Assembly (NCBI GenBank): GCA_038148895.1
Contig: JBBVGQ010000001.1
DNA: 64,000 nt
Strand: one strand, 5' to 3'
DNA from: Tamlana sp038148895
GTDB taxonomy: Bacteria > Bacteroidota > Bacteroidia > Flavobacteriales > Flavobacteriaceae
Part shown: piece after piece, positions 14,754 to 24,438 of the stretch
How the letters are laid out: each line of letters starts with the position of its first letter
How positions within the stretch are numbered: the stretch's first letter is position 1
Program-made: the position numbers and the translations under genes
Notes under the pieces: model-generated
What the model was told of the DNA's origin: nothing
The model's input: the letters and a program-made list of their open reading frames with translations, nothing else
Database searches by the model: none

Positions 14754-17426
14754 TTAATAAGAAACCATTTTAATAATCGATTTCTGTTCAGGGGTACTCA
14801 ACTTACAAAAATATATTCCAGTGTTTGAGCTGCCCTCCCATTCAATTTCATGTGTTCCAGCAATTAAGTAACCCTCAGTGAGGACTTTAATGACTCTTCC
14901 TGTTAAATCCAAAACCTGTAGTTTGGCTTCTGTGCCTTTATTTAACTGCAATACAATTTTGGTTGTCCCCGAAAAAGGGTTTGGCACATTTTGAAACAAA
15001 CCTATTGGTTGATTAATTTTTACATCATTTACGCTCAGTGAAGTGTTTTTTTTTACGGTTACCACACTGGCGGAATAAGCTGCAGAATTAAAGGAAATAC
15101 TTTGTCCGTTTACAGAACCCACACCATCAGAAACACTAATTTTGTTAGGTTCGGCAAAGGTGTTTTGGTCAAAAAGCGATGGTGAAGCAACTACTTTAAC
15201 ATCGGCTGTTTCGGGAACGAACGTGTTGTCTATATTCAGCGTAACGTTGATGTTATTTGATGAGGTATTGACCACTTTAAAATATAGCGTGTTGCCATCT
15301 TCAGAAAGTGTTGAAACAGCATCCAATGCGCTATTGGAACCGTTGGTTGTTAGGTAATTTGGTGCGTAATGCTCTCGCCATAACTTCATCACCACATAGT
15401 TTGGGGCAGGAAACCAATCGGAATTATTGAAATTGATAAAAGCGTTGTTCCAAGCATCTGCAGTTGAATGTCTGAGCCACAGCGCAGGGCCACCCAAAGT
15501 GAATTTTTCGCCTTGTCGCTCAAACATGTTCAGCATACCACCAGCATAAAGACCTATACGCCAATCAATGGGTCCCCATAGGTTCCATTCAGACATGTAA
15601 ATCTCTATATTTGGATTTGAGGAATTGTTTATCCGGTTTGATAAATCCACCACAAATCCTTCATAATCGGCTACTCCAGTTTTAAAGTTGTTTTCATTTT
15701 CATAATGGTGGGTGCTTATATAATCAATTAAATGTGCACACTCATTTAGCAAAGTTTGGTTCCAGTTATAATCGTAGCTACCGCTTCCACAGGCAATAAT
15801 TTTAATATTAGGGTATTTTGCCCGCATGGCCGGGGCAAATGTTTTAACCTTATCTACGTATGCATTAATGCCCGCACTCCAGGTTTCATTGTCAATTTCC
15901 CAATAGGTTACATTGTAAGGCTCGGGGTGTCCGTTGGCAGCTCTTTTAGCCCCCCAAGTTGTTGAAACATCGCCATTGCAATAATCCATCCAATCGAGGG
16001 CATCCTGCAAATATTGGGCAGGCGTAATCTTTTTTGTAATTGGGGCACCGCATGTTCTATCAAGCACACCGGTGTTTACAACAATTAGGGGTTCTGCGCC
16101 CGTCATTTCACACATTTGCATGAATTCATCTGTTCCGTATGAGTTAACATCTATGTCGTTCCACAATTCAATAGGATATGCCACTCTATCTTCTTGCGCT
16201 CCAATGCAATCTTTCCAAAAATAAGCTGAAACGTAACAGCCTCCGGGCCAACGGATAATTGGTGCTTGAAGTTCCTCAACAGCTTGAAACAAATCTGGCC
16301 GAAACCCATTGTTATCCATAGCGTCTTGACCCATCATGCTTACTTGGTCGATTAATACTTCACTAGAATTGGGAGCACTTATTCTCAAAATACCATTAGT
16401 GGTAGTAGCTATCGGGTTGAATTCAAAGTTGAATTTTTCCCAAACGCTTCCAGAAATTGTGAAATCATTTTGACCCAAAACGGAAGCCCCTGCATGAAGG
16501 GATATAGATAATGCCGTTCCCGGATTGCCTTTTGCCCAAAATGAACCAGAATAGCGTTGCGGCGTAATATTGAAATTTTGTTGTTGTATATAAGCTGCTG
16601 AATTTTCGCTATTTACCAATTGAATCGAAAAATCACTGTTTAGGGCATCTTCACTTCTGTATATTTGGGCATTTCCAGACTTTTCCCAATTTGAAAATTC
16701 AGATTCTCCTATTACGGGCAACTGGTTGTAAAGCGTTGCATTGCTTGGTATTTCGGTTACCACAATGTTCCTAAAAGCAGCCGTTGTAACCCATGTTCCT
16801 ATTCCTGCCTGACCACTTAAATGGGCACTGTTATCTACAAAATCAAAAAGCAGATTTCCATCAAACCATATCTGGAAATGATTTCCCTCACAGCGTATTC
16901 TTATGTCGTACCAAACATTTGATGCTATGCTTCCAGGGCTAACCAATCCATTTAAAACGCCCCATCTGCCTTGTCCGGCAGTTCCTTTTTCAATGGCGTG
17001 TTGGGTATTTCCCCAACCACCAATATTCAGCCAATAAAAATTGTCTCCATTGGCTCTGAACATAATAAGAAAACCTTCATTACCGCCTGTTTTTTTAGCT
17101 TGAAGTGTAATTTCATAATCTTGCCAAGAAGTCTCTCCAAAGAGTAAACGGACATTATCATTTAATGAATTTTGCACGATTTCATTTCCCTCGATGCTCC
17201 ACTCGCCACTTGAGCCGCCTATTCGTTCAAAACTTCTGTTCCAAACCAAATCGCCCCACAAACCGTTGTTTGCTGAGTTATATATATGCTCTAAAAATTG
17301 GCCATAAACATTTATGTCTATTTGATGTTCAATTTGCTGGGTATTGACCGAGTAAATGGTTTGGGAAAATATGGTATTGTTACCCCAACAAAAAACAAGT
17401 AGAGTTAACATCAAATAATTTTTCAT
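14754..17426 (-). CDS. Secreted alpha-L-arabinofuranosidase, GH51, with T9SS sorting domain
   Basis: Releases arabinose from arabinan or arabinoxylan side chains outside the cell. The protein has 890 residues. A signal peptide ending TIFSQ is followed by the GH51 start YGQFLEHIYNSANNGLWGDL. A concanavalin-like insertion of the DUF1080/CBM66 type follows at about residues 75-220. The acid/base is Glu514 in WEIDNETW and the nucleophile Glu613 in YMSEWNLWG. From about 800 a type IX sorting domain reads FQNVPNPFSGTTKI, ending with a Lys-rich strand. Length exceeds plain GH51 because of the insertion and tail. It is not beside a SusCD pair. A GH43 arabinanase with the same export signal is at 60867. 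Confidence 0.85.
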   Translation of the reverse strand: MKNYLMLTLLVFCWGNNTIFSQTIYSVNTQQIEHQIDINVYGQFLEHIYNSANNGLWGDLVWNRSFERIGGSSGEWSIEGNEIVQNSLNDNVRLLFGETSWQDYEITLQAKKTGGNEGFLIMFRANGDNFYWLNIGGWGNTQHAIEKGTAGQGRWGVLNGLVSPGSIASNVWYDIRIRCEGNHFQIWFDGNLLFDFVDNSAHLSGQAGIGTWVTTAAFRNIVVTEIPSNATLYNQLPVIGESEFSNWEKSGNAQIYRSEDALNSDFSIQLVNSENSAAYIQQQNFNITPQRYSGSFWAKGNPGTALSISLHAGASVLGQNDFTISGSVWEKFNFEFNPIATTTNGILRISAPNSSEVLIDQVSMMGQDAMDNNGFRPDLFQAVEELQAPIIRWPGGCYVSAYFWKDCIGAQEDRVAYPIELWNDIDVNSYGTDEFMQMCEMTGAEPLIVVNTGVLDRTCGAPITKKITPAQYLQDALDWMDYCNGDVSTTWGAKRAANGHPEPYNVTYWEIDNETWSAGINAYVDKVKTFAPAMRAKYPNIKIIACGSGSYDYNWNQTLLNECAHLIDYISTHHYENENNFKTGVADYEGFVVDLSNRINNSSNPNIEIYMSEWNLWGPIDWRIGLYAGGMLNMFERQGEKFTLGGPALWLRHSTADAWNNAFINFNNSDWFPAPNYVVMKLWREHYAPNYLTTNGSNSALDAVSTLSEDGNTLYFKVVNTSSNNINVTLNIDNTFVPETADVKVVASPSLFDQNTFAEPNKISVSDGVGSVNGQSISFNSAAYSASVVTVKKNTSLSVNDVKINQPIGLFQNVPNPFSGTTKIVLQLNKGTEAKLQVLDLTGRVIKVLTEGYLIAGTHEIEWEGSSNTGIYFCKLSTPEQKSIIKMVSY

Positions 17427-17533
17427 AATCTTAGCCAGTTTAATTTAGTTCTTTATTGTAAAGATACGGCATTAGATTAAAAAGTGGATAATACTTAATT
17501 AAGTGAAGTTGTCACTAAAAATTATTTTTGGGG

Positions 17534-19213
17534 CTATCTAAATTCTTCATTGTAAAAAGTCGTAGCATCTTTTAAAAGTAGATTTAATTTTTCATTTTCG
17601 TTTGAGATTCGTTCTTTATCCCAATTGAGATAGAATGCAATATCATCTGAAATAAGATTGGCATATTTTTTAACACTTTTTACATCAAAATATAAACGTC
17701 CTGTTCGTCTCACAAAAAAATCGGTTAGGCTATTCACCATTTCGTAATGTATACCAAACCAAAGTTCGGCCCTAATTAGGCGTTCAATGGAATCGGCGTT
17801 TTTAAAATCTTCAGACTTTTTTATGATTATATCAGCCTGTTTCCCATAGTTGGAACACAAATACCAAGCTTCATAAGGGCCTGAAACTCCAATTTTAGAT
17901 AGCCTATCTTTTAAGGCACTTTGATATTCGGTGACTTCCTTTGAAGAGTTAAACGGTGGTCTAACCAATGGAATATGACCGGTTTCTGAAGTCTTAAAAT
18001 TTTCCTTATCAAATTTTTCCATAGAGTCCAGAATAGATTCAACTGCCCGTTGGGCCATTTTTCTATAGCCTGTCAATTTTCCTCCAGCAATGGAAATTAA
18101 ACCACTTTTAGAGATGAAGATTTCATCCTTTCTTGATAATTCTGAAGGGTCTTTGCCTTCTTGATGAATCAAGGGTCTTAATCCTGCCCAGTTCGATTCT
18201 ATATCTTCAATTGAAAGATTGGCTTTTGGAAACATTTTATTGACTCCGTTAAGCAAATATTGGGCATCATTTTTTGTGGCAACTACATGTTCTAAATTTC
18301 CAAAATAGTTGGTATCTGTGGTGCCCACATAAGTAACGCGGCCTCTGGGAATGGCAAAAATCATTCTTCCGTCAGCTACATCGAAATAAACTGCTTGTTT
18401 TATGGGCAATTTTTTAAACGGTAAAACAATATGAACGCCTTTGGTAAGGTGCAAATGTTTGTTGTTTAGCGAATGGTCTTTTGTGCGCAACAAATCTACC
18501 CAAGGTCCTGTTGCGGACACATAATGTTTGGCTTTAATTTTAAAGGAATTTCCTGAATTGCAGTCGGTACAATTAAGGCTTTCAATTTTGGAATGGGCAT
18601 CATAGCTAAAAGATGTCATTTCAACATAATTAACAATGGATGCTCCAAATGATACAGCTTTTTTTATATTTTCTATTACTAATCGGGCATCGTCAGTTCT
18701 GTATTCAGCATAAAAACCTCCACCTAAAATTATGGATTCATCCAATAAAGGTTCCTTTTCTAAGGTTTCCTCTTTATCGAGCATCACGCGTTTATCATCA
18801 CCTTCAACATCGGCCAAAAAATCATAAACCTTAAGCCCGATGGAGGTCATGATTTTGCCGTATGTGCCATCCTTAATCAAAGGGAGCAGCATTTTTTCAG
18901 GAACTACCAAATGCGGAGCAAGTTTGTGCAGAACAGCTCGTTCGGTGCCCGTTTCTTTTACTAAACTAATTTCAAATTGTTTGAGATATCGAAGTCCGCC
19001 ATGAATAAGTTTGGTCGATTTATTGCTCGTACCAGAAGCAAAATCGTTTTTTTCAACCAAACATACTTTAAAGCCTCTTGAAGCTGCATCAAGGGCTATA
19101 CCCGCACCTGTAATGCCTCCACCTATAATGGCAATGTCAAACGTTTCGGAATGTAACTTTTTAAGCTGTTTTTCCCGATTTAATGCTGAAAAACTTGAGG
19201 CCTGGACTTCCAT
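17534..19213 (-). CDS. glpD: Aerobic glycerol-3-phosphate dehydrogenase
   Basis: An FAD-dependent, quinone-linked oxidation of sn-glycerol 3-phosphate to dihydroxyacetone phosphate at the inner membrane. The 559 residues match the family. The FAD-binding motif DIAIIGGGITGAGIALDA is at about residues 26-43, followed by TKLIHGGLRYL, then YVGTTDTNY and ISIAGGKLTGYRKMA before the C-terminal helical domain. No glpF or glpK lies nearby. The biosynthetic counterpart gpsA is at the right edge of the window. The gene stands between the GH51 gene and an alpha/beta hydrolase without evident coupling. Confidence 0.9.
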   Translation of the reverse strand: MEVQASSFSALNREKQLKKLHSETFDIAIIGGGITGAGIALDAASRGFKVCLVEKNDFASGTSNKSTKLIHGGLRYLKQFEISLVKETGTERAVLHKLAPHLVVPEKMLLPLIKDGTYGKIMTSIGLKVYDFLADVEGDDKRVMLDKEETLEKEPLLDESIILGGGFYAEYRTDDARLVIENIKKAVSFGASIVNYVEMTSFSYDAHSKIESLNCTDCNSGNSFKIKAKHYVSATGPWVDLLRTKDHSLNNKHLHLTKGVHIVLPFKKLPIKQAVYFDVADGRMIFAIPRGRVTYVGTTDTNYFGNLEHVVATKNDAQYLLNGVNKMFPKANLSIEDIESNWAGLRPLIHQEGKDPSELSRKDEIFISKSGLISIAGGKLTGYRKMAQRAVESILDSMEKFDKENFKTSETGHIPLVRPPFNSSKEVTEYQSALKDRLSKIGVSGPYEAWYLCSNYGKQADIIIKKSEDFKNADSIERLIRAELWFGIHYEMVNSLTDFFVRRTGRLYFDVKSVKKYANLISDDIAFYLNWDKERISNENEKLNLLLKDATTFYNEEFR

Positions 19214-19249
19214 TTTTTGTGGATTTTCTTATTCATAAAGTAAAGGCTA

Positions 19250-20089
19250 TTATTCTAAAAATGAAAGGGATAATTCTATAACTTTTTTTAAATGTTCAGG
19301 CAGTTTTTTTTGTTCCCAAGGATGTGAGGCGCCAAAAACATGGTCGGCATCTTCAATGATTTCTAATTTACTATTTGGGTTCCAGCGATGAAGATTTTTT
19401 GCCTCGTCAACCAAAACACTGGTATCGGCATTACCGTGAATAATCAAATAAGGAATTTTTAAGTTTGAAACGGCTCGTTTAATGGTAAGGCGTTCTTCGT
19501 TGGCTATAAAATCCTCATAAAACTGATAATAATGAGGCATTTGCTGCTTGGTTCTTCCGTTTATCACATATTTAACACCATCCTTTTTCCATTGTTCCGC
19601 ATTGCCTGCTATTGGACCTCTGCTGCCATAATCTGAAACTCCCGCAAGACTCACCAATTTTTTTATTCGGTTATCTTCTTCTGATTTAATGGTTACAATA
19701 CCACCGCCTCTACTGTGACCTATTAAACTGATTTTATGGACATCGGTTTCATTTTTGAATTTAGAACTATGACAAATCCACTCAATTACAGTTTCTAAAT
19801 CATCCAGTTCTTTGGTATAGTTGTTATTGCCAAAGGCTTCTAAATCTGGAAAATCTATCGGTTGCTCTGTTGTGCCACCATTGTGTGAAAAATTGAATTT
19901 TATAAAAAAGAAGCCAGCTTTTGCAAATGCCTCGGCCATAAAATCCCATGCGCCCCAATCTTTAAAGCCTTTATAGCCGTGACAAAAAATTACAATCGGT
20001 TTTTTTGTATCGTTTTTGGTGTAAAAAACATCAGTTAATATAGGTTTGACGTGTTTTCCAGTTAGAATTATGTTTTTTATAATGGTCAT
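19250..20089 (-). CDS. Alpha/beta hydrolase (dienelactone hydrolase/esterase-like)
   Basis: A 279-residue serine hydrolase without a signal peptide. The nucleophile is Ser126 in GHSRGGG. The oxyanion region FCHGYKGFKDWG is at about residues 35-46. The acid is probably the Asp in IHGNADTSV and the base the His in EDADHVFGASHPW. Such enzymes act on esters or acyl conjugates; the substrate is not readable. It starts 3 bp after the AddB-like gene on the same strand, suggesting co-transcription. Confidence 0.75.
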   Translation of the reverse strand: MTIIKNIILTGKHVKPILTDVFYTKNDTKKPIVIFCHGYKGFKDWGAWDFMAEAFAKAGFFFIKFNFSHNGGTTEQPIDFPDLEAFGNNNYTKELDDLETVIEWICHSSKFKNETDVHKISLIGHSRGGGIVTIKSEEDNRIKKLVSLAGVSDYGSRGPIAGNAEQWKKDGVKYVINGRTKQQMPHYYQFYEDFIANEERLTIKRAVSNLKIPYLIIHGNADTSVLVDEAKNLHRWNPNSKLEIIEDADHVFGASHPWEQKKLPEHLKKVIELSLSFLE

Positions 20090-20092
20090 TTT

Positions 20093-22849
20093 TTATACTT
20101 CCTTTTCAATGAAATCAATATTCGGATTACAGATTTCAATAATTAGTTTTTTTAATTCGGTTTCAAAAGCAGTCAAGGTTTCTGGGGTTATTAAAGCATC
20201 TTTATTTCTGCTATGAGTGGATTCCTTTTTTGAAAATTTCAAAAATCCGGAGCTCAAATTTTTAAAGGAAATGATGCCCGCTTCAATGGGCAATTTTAAA
20301 TTTTGGGATTTTTGCATCATGTAGGCATATGCAAGCACCTGAAAACTTTTGCTGTATTTTTTGTAATCGGTGGTAATGGCTTCCCAATCTATAATTTCAA
20401 CTTGGCTGGGTAGCACGCTGCCTGTTTTGTAATCAATTATTCTGGTGACACCGTTGCAAGTGTCAACTCTGTCAACCTTCCCGGTCAATTTTACAGGAAA
20501 ACTAAGTTCGGGTATGTTTATCTCAACTTCATTATTTGCTTCGATAGCCAAAATTTTTATCTCATTTCCTTCCTTGATGGATTTTAGTTCTAAATAAAGA
20601 AAATTTGAAACATAACGTTTGGCAATCTCAAAAATGATTAAATTTTTTCCTGTTGAAATATCGCCTTGCTTGTATTCATTTTTAAAATGACGCGTTACCG
20701 TTTCCTCAATTTTTGATTTTAAACCGGTGATGATTTCAATATTTAAAATATGACCTATTAGTGGTTTGTAAAAATCTTCCAATGTATTGTGAACTACTGT
20801 ACCCAAGGTGTTGGCGGCAACCGTTTCCTCCACATCGTTGTGCTCCCTAATTTTTAATATTTTTTGATAGTAGAAATGAATGGGATTCCGAATATAGCTA
20901 GTTAATGATGAAGGTGAAAAGCCCTCGTAGGCCAGTTGTATCAATTGCTTTTGCAAATCAGGGGTCTTCTTTATAACATTTTCTGAAGCGTTTATAACAG
21001 GCACTTGAGGCGCAATAATTTGATGGTTGATCTGGTGTATACCTTCCAGTTCCATTTGTGTAATAAATCTGCTTTTCTCACCACCGTTTAATGCATCGGC
21101 TTCAGTATTGTAGAGTATGTAAATGTTTTTGGCGCGCTGTAAAAGTCGGTAAAAGTGATAGGTGTAAACGGCGTCTTTTTCTTTATAGGTTGGCAAATTG
21201 TTTTCCAACTTTACATCAAAAGGAATGAACGAATTATTGGTTTTTCCAGAAGGAAGAATCCCCTCGTTTACTGAAGAAATGATAATGGTTTCAAAATCCA
21301 AAACCCTAGATTCCAACATACCCATAACTTGTAAGCCTTGAAGCGGTTCTCCTTGAAAATCCAAGGTTTCGGAGTTTAAAAGTTCTCCGTAAATACTATA
21401 CAGGGTAGAGACATCTTTAATGTGGGCATGTTCTGCGTTTAACCTAGAGATTTCCGTAAACAAAACATTAAATCGGTATAAATATTCCAATGATAGGAGG
21501 TTTGCTATCTTGTTTTCATCCAAATAACTTTTAATTGCTAAAATAAGTTTGGAGCAATTCTGTAAAGCGGTTTCAATGGATTTTTGCCAGCTTGAAAACA
21601 GTAAATCAATGGTATTGATGGGTTTTTTTGTTATTTCCTCAAGCTTATTCTTGGTTAAATACACTAGGTTATTGGCTTCGATGGTTTCAGTGATCAGTGA
21701 GGCATAATCGGTATTTTCTAAACTGAATAATGGTTTTATAAACTGATGTGAAATGATTTTAACAACATCTCTATAGTAAAAGGCATTTGACGATGCTTTA
21801 TGTAGGTGAAACAAAGATTCGAAAAGCGATGCAAGCGGAATTGATTTTAGTGGAAAACCCATGGTAATATTCAATGCATTGACAGATGAGGGAATGGAGT
21901 TTAGTACAGGAATCAATAGATTTTCATCTCCTAAAACCACGGCTGTATTTTCAAGCGTATTGTTTTGTTGTTGTAGATCACTTAAAATTGAACCTATATA
22001 TTTGGCCTGTCCTATATTTTTTGGAACACCAAATATTGAAATGTTTTTTTCTTTGGAATAATTGTCAGTTATCCAATTGAAAGGGTTGTTTTTAAAATAT
22101 TTCCAGTTGGTTTTATGTTGCCGTGTAAATAAGGCAGCATCGTGATTTGTGTCTTCAAAAAACACTTTATCAATATCCCAATATATTTTGGCTAAACCGT
22201 TTTGAAGCAACTCTTGTATTATGGTTTCTTCGGCTTTGTTTAAAGCGTTAAAACCCAAAAAAATCTGCTGCTTTCCCTCATTTGTTTGTACATAGGATTC
22301 GAGGTTTTCAACGGCTTCTCTGTAAATCAATCCTTGATAGCCAATATTTTTATTTAAAAGATTTTCTGTAAAGTGTTGGTAGTACGTGTGAATTTTGTTC
22401 CAAAAAGCAAGGTAGTTCTTTACAAAATCAGTTTTGTTGTCTTCTAAAGACCAATGTTTTAAATCTTGAATGGCGCTTAGGTAATCAAAAATCTTTTCCT
22501 GTGGAATAAGATATCGGTCAATCTCATTAAAATCTTGTAGTAATACTTGTGCCCATTTTGAAAAAGTTTCAAAAGTATCAGTGTTTGATTTTTTTGTTAG
22601 TGCTAAATAGGAATTGTAAAACTCAAAGAGCAATTCTGTATTTGAAACATTTTTTAGTTGAGATAGCTCCTCAACAAACTCTTCGATACTTAAAATTATG
22701 GGAGCGAAAGCGGTTTGACCTAGAACTTGGGGCAATTGATGCTTTAAGAATAAACCAGCGCGTTTACTAGGTAAAACAAATGTTAAAGCAGAAAAATTCG
22801 GGTAGCTGTTTTTTAAATCTTTTAGAACATCAGATATGAAAGTCGTCAT
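20093..22849 (-). CDS. AddB-like PD-(D/E)XK nuclease subunit
   Basis: A 918-residue protein, probably the partner of the helicase-nuclease at 25654 in double-strand break resection. The N-terminus begins FVLPSKRAGLFLKHQLPQ with no Walker A GxGKT, as expected of an inactive AddB-type helicase fold. A C-terminal RecB-like nuclease is visible: GKVDRVDTCNGVTRIIDYKTG, with the Asp, Asp and Lys of the PD-(D/E)XK site near residues 792 and 804-806. The four-Cys iron-sulfur cluster of Firmicute AddB is not apparent. It is the first gene of a pair with the alpha/beta hydrolase and is separated from the AddA-like gene by ompA and kbl. Confidence 0.75.
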   Translation of the reverse strand: MTTFISDVLKDLKNSYPNFSALTFVLPSKRAGLFLKHQLPQVLGQTAFAPIILSIEEFVEELSQLKNVSNTELLFEFYNSYLALTKKSNTDTFETFSKWAQVLLQDFNEIDRYLIPQEKIFDYLSAIQDLKHWSLEDNKTDFVKNYLAFWNKIHTYYQHFTENLLNKNIGYQGLIYREAVENLESYVQTNEGKQQIFLGFNALNKAEETIIQELLQNGLAKIYWDIDKVFFEDTNHDAALFTRQHKTNWKYFKNNPFNWITDNYSKEKNISIFGVPKNIGQAKYIGSILSDLQQQNNTLENTAVVLGDENLLIPVLNSIPSSVNALNITMGFPLKSIPLASLFESLFHLHKASSNAFYYRDVVKIISHQFIKPLFSLENTDYASLITETIEANNLVYLTKNKLEEITKKPINTIDLLFSSWQKSIETALQNCSKLILAIKSYLDENKIANLLSLEYLYRFNVLFTEISRLNAEHAHIKDVSTLYSIYGELLNSETLDFQGEPLQGLQVMGMLESRVLDFETIIISSVNEGILPSGKTNNSFIPFDVKLENNLPTYKEKDAVYTYHFYRLLQRAKNIYILYNTEADALNGGEKSRFITQMELEGIHQINHQIIAPQVPVINASENVIKKTPDLQKQLIQLAYEGFSPSSLTSYIRNPIHFYYQKILKIREHNDVEETVAANTLGTVVHNTLEDFYKPLIGHILNIEIITGLKSKIEETVTRHFKNEYKQGDISTGKNLIIFEIAKRYVSNFLYLELKSIKEGNEIKILAIEANNEVEINIPELSFPVKLTGKVDRVDTCNGVTRIIDYKTGSVLPSQVEIIDWEAITTDYKKYSKSFQVLAYAYMMQKSQNLKLPIEAGIISFKNLSSGFLKFSKKESTHSRNKDALITPETLTAFETELKKLIIEICNPNIDFIEKEV

Positions 22850-22860
22850 AACATAAAAAT

Positions 22861-22892
22861 AAAAAACGCTTCGGATATCCGAAGCGTTTTTT
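22861..22892. terminator. Bidirectional intrinsic terminator
   Basis: A perfect palindrome: A6, the ten-base arm CGCTTCGGAT, its exact complement ATCCGAAGCG, then T6. It sits between ompA and the AddB-like gene, so it ends ompA transcription and, being symmetric, would work in both directions. Confidence 0.85.
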
Positions 22893-22923
22893 AAAAGTTA
22901 TTTAAAACGTTATCTAACTAATC

Positions 22924-24321
22924 TTATTTAGATAAGTTAATTTCTACACGTCTGTTGTTAGCTCTACCAGCTCTAGTATTGTTAGAATCGATTGGTTTAG
23001 ACTCTCCATAACCAAGAGCAGATAATCTGAATGCATCAATACCATTTTCAACCAAGTATTCTTTTACAGCATTAGCTCTAGCATCAGATAGTCTTTGGTT
23101 TAATGTTTCACTACCTACGCTATCTGTGTGACCTTCAACTGTAAATTTAGAATTTGGATATTCTTTAAGAATTTTGATAATATCGCCTAATACTACAGCT
23201 GATTGTTTTTTGATGCTTGATTTTCCTGTATCAAATAATATTGTTTTAGCATACTCGTTAAGAGTTTTTTGCACTTCTGCAGATACTTCAGGACAACCGT
23301 CGTTAGCAACAGTACCTTTTACATCTGGACATTTATCGTCTTTGTCTAAAACTCCATCACCATCAGTATCTGGCCAAGGACAACCACTGTTTGCAGCAGG
23401 ACCAGCCTCATTAGGACATTTATCGTCAGCATCAGTAACACCGTCGCCATCAGCATCTGGGCAACCCGCTAGAGCAGCCAAACCAGCTACTGTAGGACAG
23501 TTATCTTTGTTGTCGGCAACACCATCGCCGTCAGAATCAGGGCATCCGTTAAGTTCAGCTAAACCAGCTTCGTTAGGACAATCATCTTTGCTGTCTTCTA
23601 TGCCATCACCATCAGTGTCTGGACATCCATTGAATGCTTCAAGACCAGGAACATCTGGACAAGCATCATCTTTATCGTAGATGCCATCGCCATCAGTATC
23701 AGTGCCACCAAACTTAATTGAAACACCAATTGTGTGTTGGAAGTGGGTTTGTAAATAGTCTTCGAAAGCATGTTTGTATGCCGTTTGTAATGTTAAACCA
23801 ACATTTTCGCTAAACCAAACATTTAAACCTAATGTACCGTTAACAGTACCAGCACCTATTTCGTCAATCCAAGTGTAACCACCACCTACACCTAAGTAAG
23901 GATCAAGGGTAGTGCCTTGTAAAAAGTTATATTTAATAGTACCATCTACTCCGTAGTATGATAAATCGTCAACTTCATTCACTTGTTCAGGGTTAGCATT
24001 AGCAACGTCTCCCCATTTTTCTATTTTGTTGATTGATCCAGCAATTCCAAGGGAAAAACCACTGCCCATGTATTTTGCTACAGAAATAGTTGATAAAGAA
24101 GGTAAAATGTTCCAGTGGTCAGTAACGTTGAAGAATTCATCACCGATAGAACTACCTAAATAGGCATTACCTTGCACGCCGTCTCCTGAAGGGAAAGCGT
24201 CAACTGCGTTTGCTCCTATGGTAATTTGCCATGGATTGTTTTCGTCTTGTGCATTTACGCTGCTATAACCAAGTACAAGCAACATAGCGAACAATAATCT
24301 GCTAAGATTTTTCATATTCAA
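22924..24321 (-). CDS. OmpA-family outer membrane protein with TSP3 calcium repeats
   Basis: A 465-residue structural outer-membrane protein. The signal peptide ends SSVNAQ. An eight-strand barrel of about 190 residues is followed by five thrombospondin type 3 repeats of the form DTDGDGIxDxxDxCP at about residues 205-335, which bind calcium in their DxDxDG loops. The C-terminal OmpA peptidoglycan-binding domain contains FTVEGHTDSVG and LSDARANAVKEYL, ending ANNRRVEINL. This is the P60/OmpA-like abundant porin of Flavobacteriaceae. A strong promoter at 24351-24381 and a perfect terminator flank it, fitting a highly expressed single-gene unit. Confidence 0.9.
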   Translation of the reverse strand: MNMKNLSRLLFAMLLVLGYSSVNAQDENNPWQITIGANAVDAFPSGDGVQGNAYLGSSIGDEFFNVTDHWNILPSLSTISVAKYMGSGFSLGIAGSINKIEKWGDVANANPEQVNEVDDLSYYGVDGTIKYNFLQGTTLDPYLGVGGGYTWIDEIGAGTVNGTLGLNVWFSENVGLTLQTAYKHAFEDYLQTHFQHTIGVSIKFGGTDTDGDGIYDKDDACPDVPGLEAFNGCPDTDGDGIEDSKDDCPNEAGLAELNGCPDSDGDGVADNKDNCPTVAGLAALAGCPDADGDGVTDADDKCPNEAGPAANSGCPWPDTDGDGVLDKDDKCPDVKGTVANDGCPEVSAEVQKTLNEYAKTILFDTGKSSIKKQSAVVLGDIIKILKEYPNSKFTVEGHTDSVGSETLNQRLSDARANAVKEYLVENGIDAFRLSALGYGESKPIDSNNTRAGRANNRRVEINLSK

Positions 24322-24350
24322 AAGTTTAATTTTTAAGTGTTAATTGTAAA

Positions 24351-24381
24351 CAAAAGTAAGTTGTTAAATGTTATTAACAAA
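24351..24381 (-). promoter_or_regulatory. Strong flavobacterial promoter of ompA
   Basis: On the minus strand TTTG (24381-24378), a 19 bp spacer and TACTTTTG (24358-24351), an exact match to the Bacteroidota -33/-7 consensus, 29 bp before the start codon. Confidence 0.75.
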
Positions 24382-24438
24382 GACAAATATATAAAAAAAT
24401 ACTACATTTCGTTTATTCATCGATTGTTCAGAACGATT

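Noticed and set aside
23174..23680. A 168-codon open frame antisense to ompA
   Set aside because: It is the reverse reading of the TSP3 repeats, whose regular Asp/Gly codons keep the opposite strand open. The sense frame has clear domains and a promoter.
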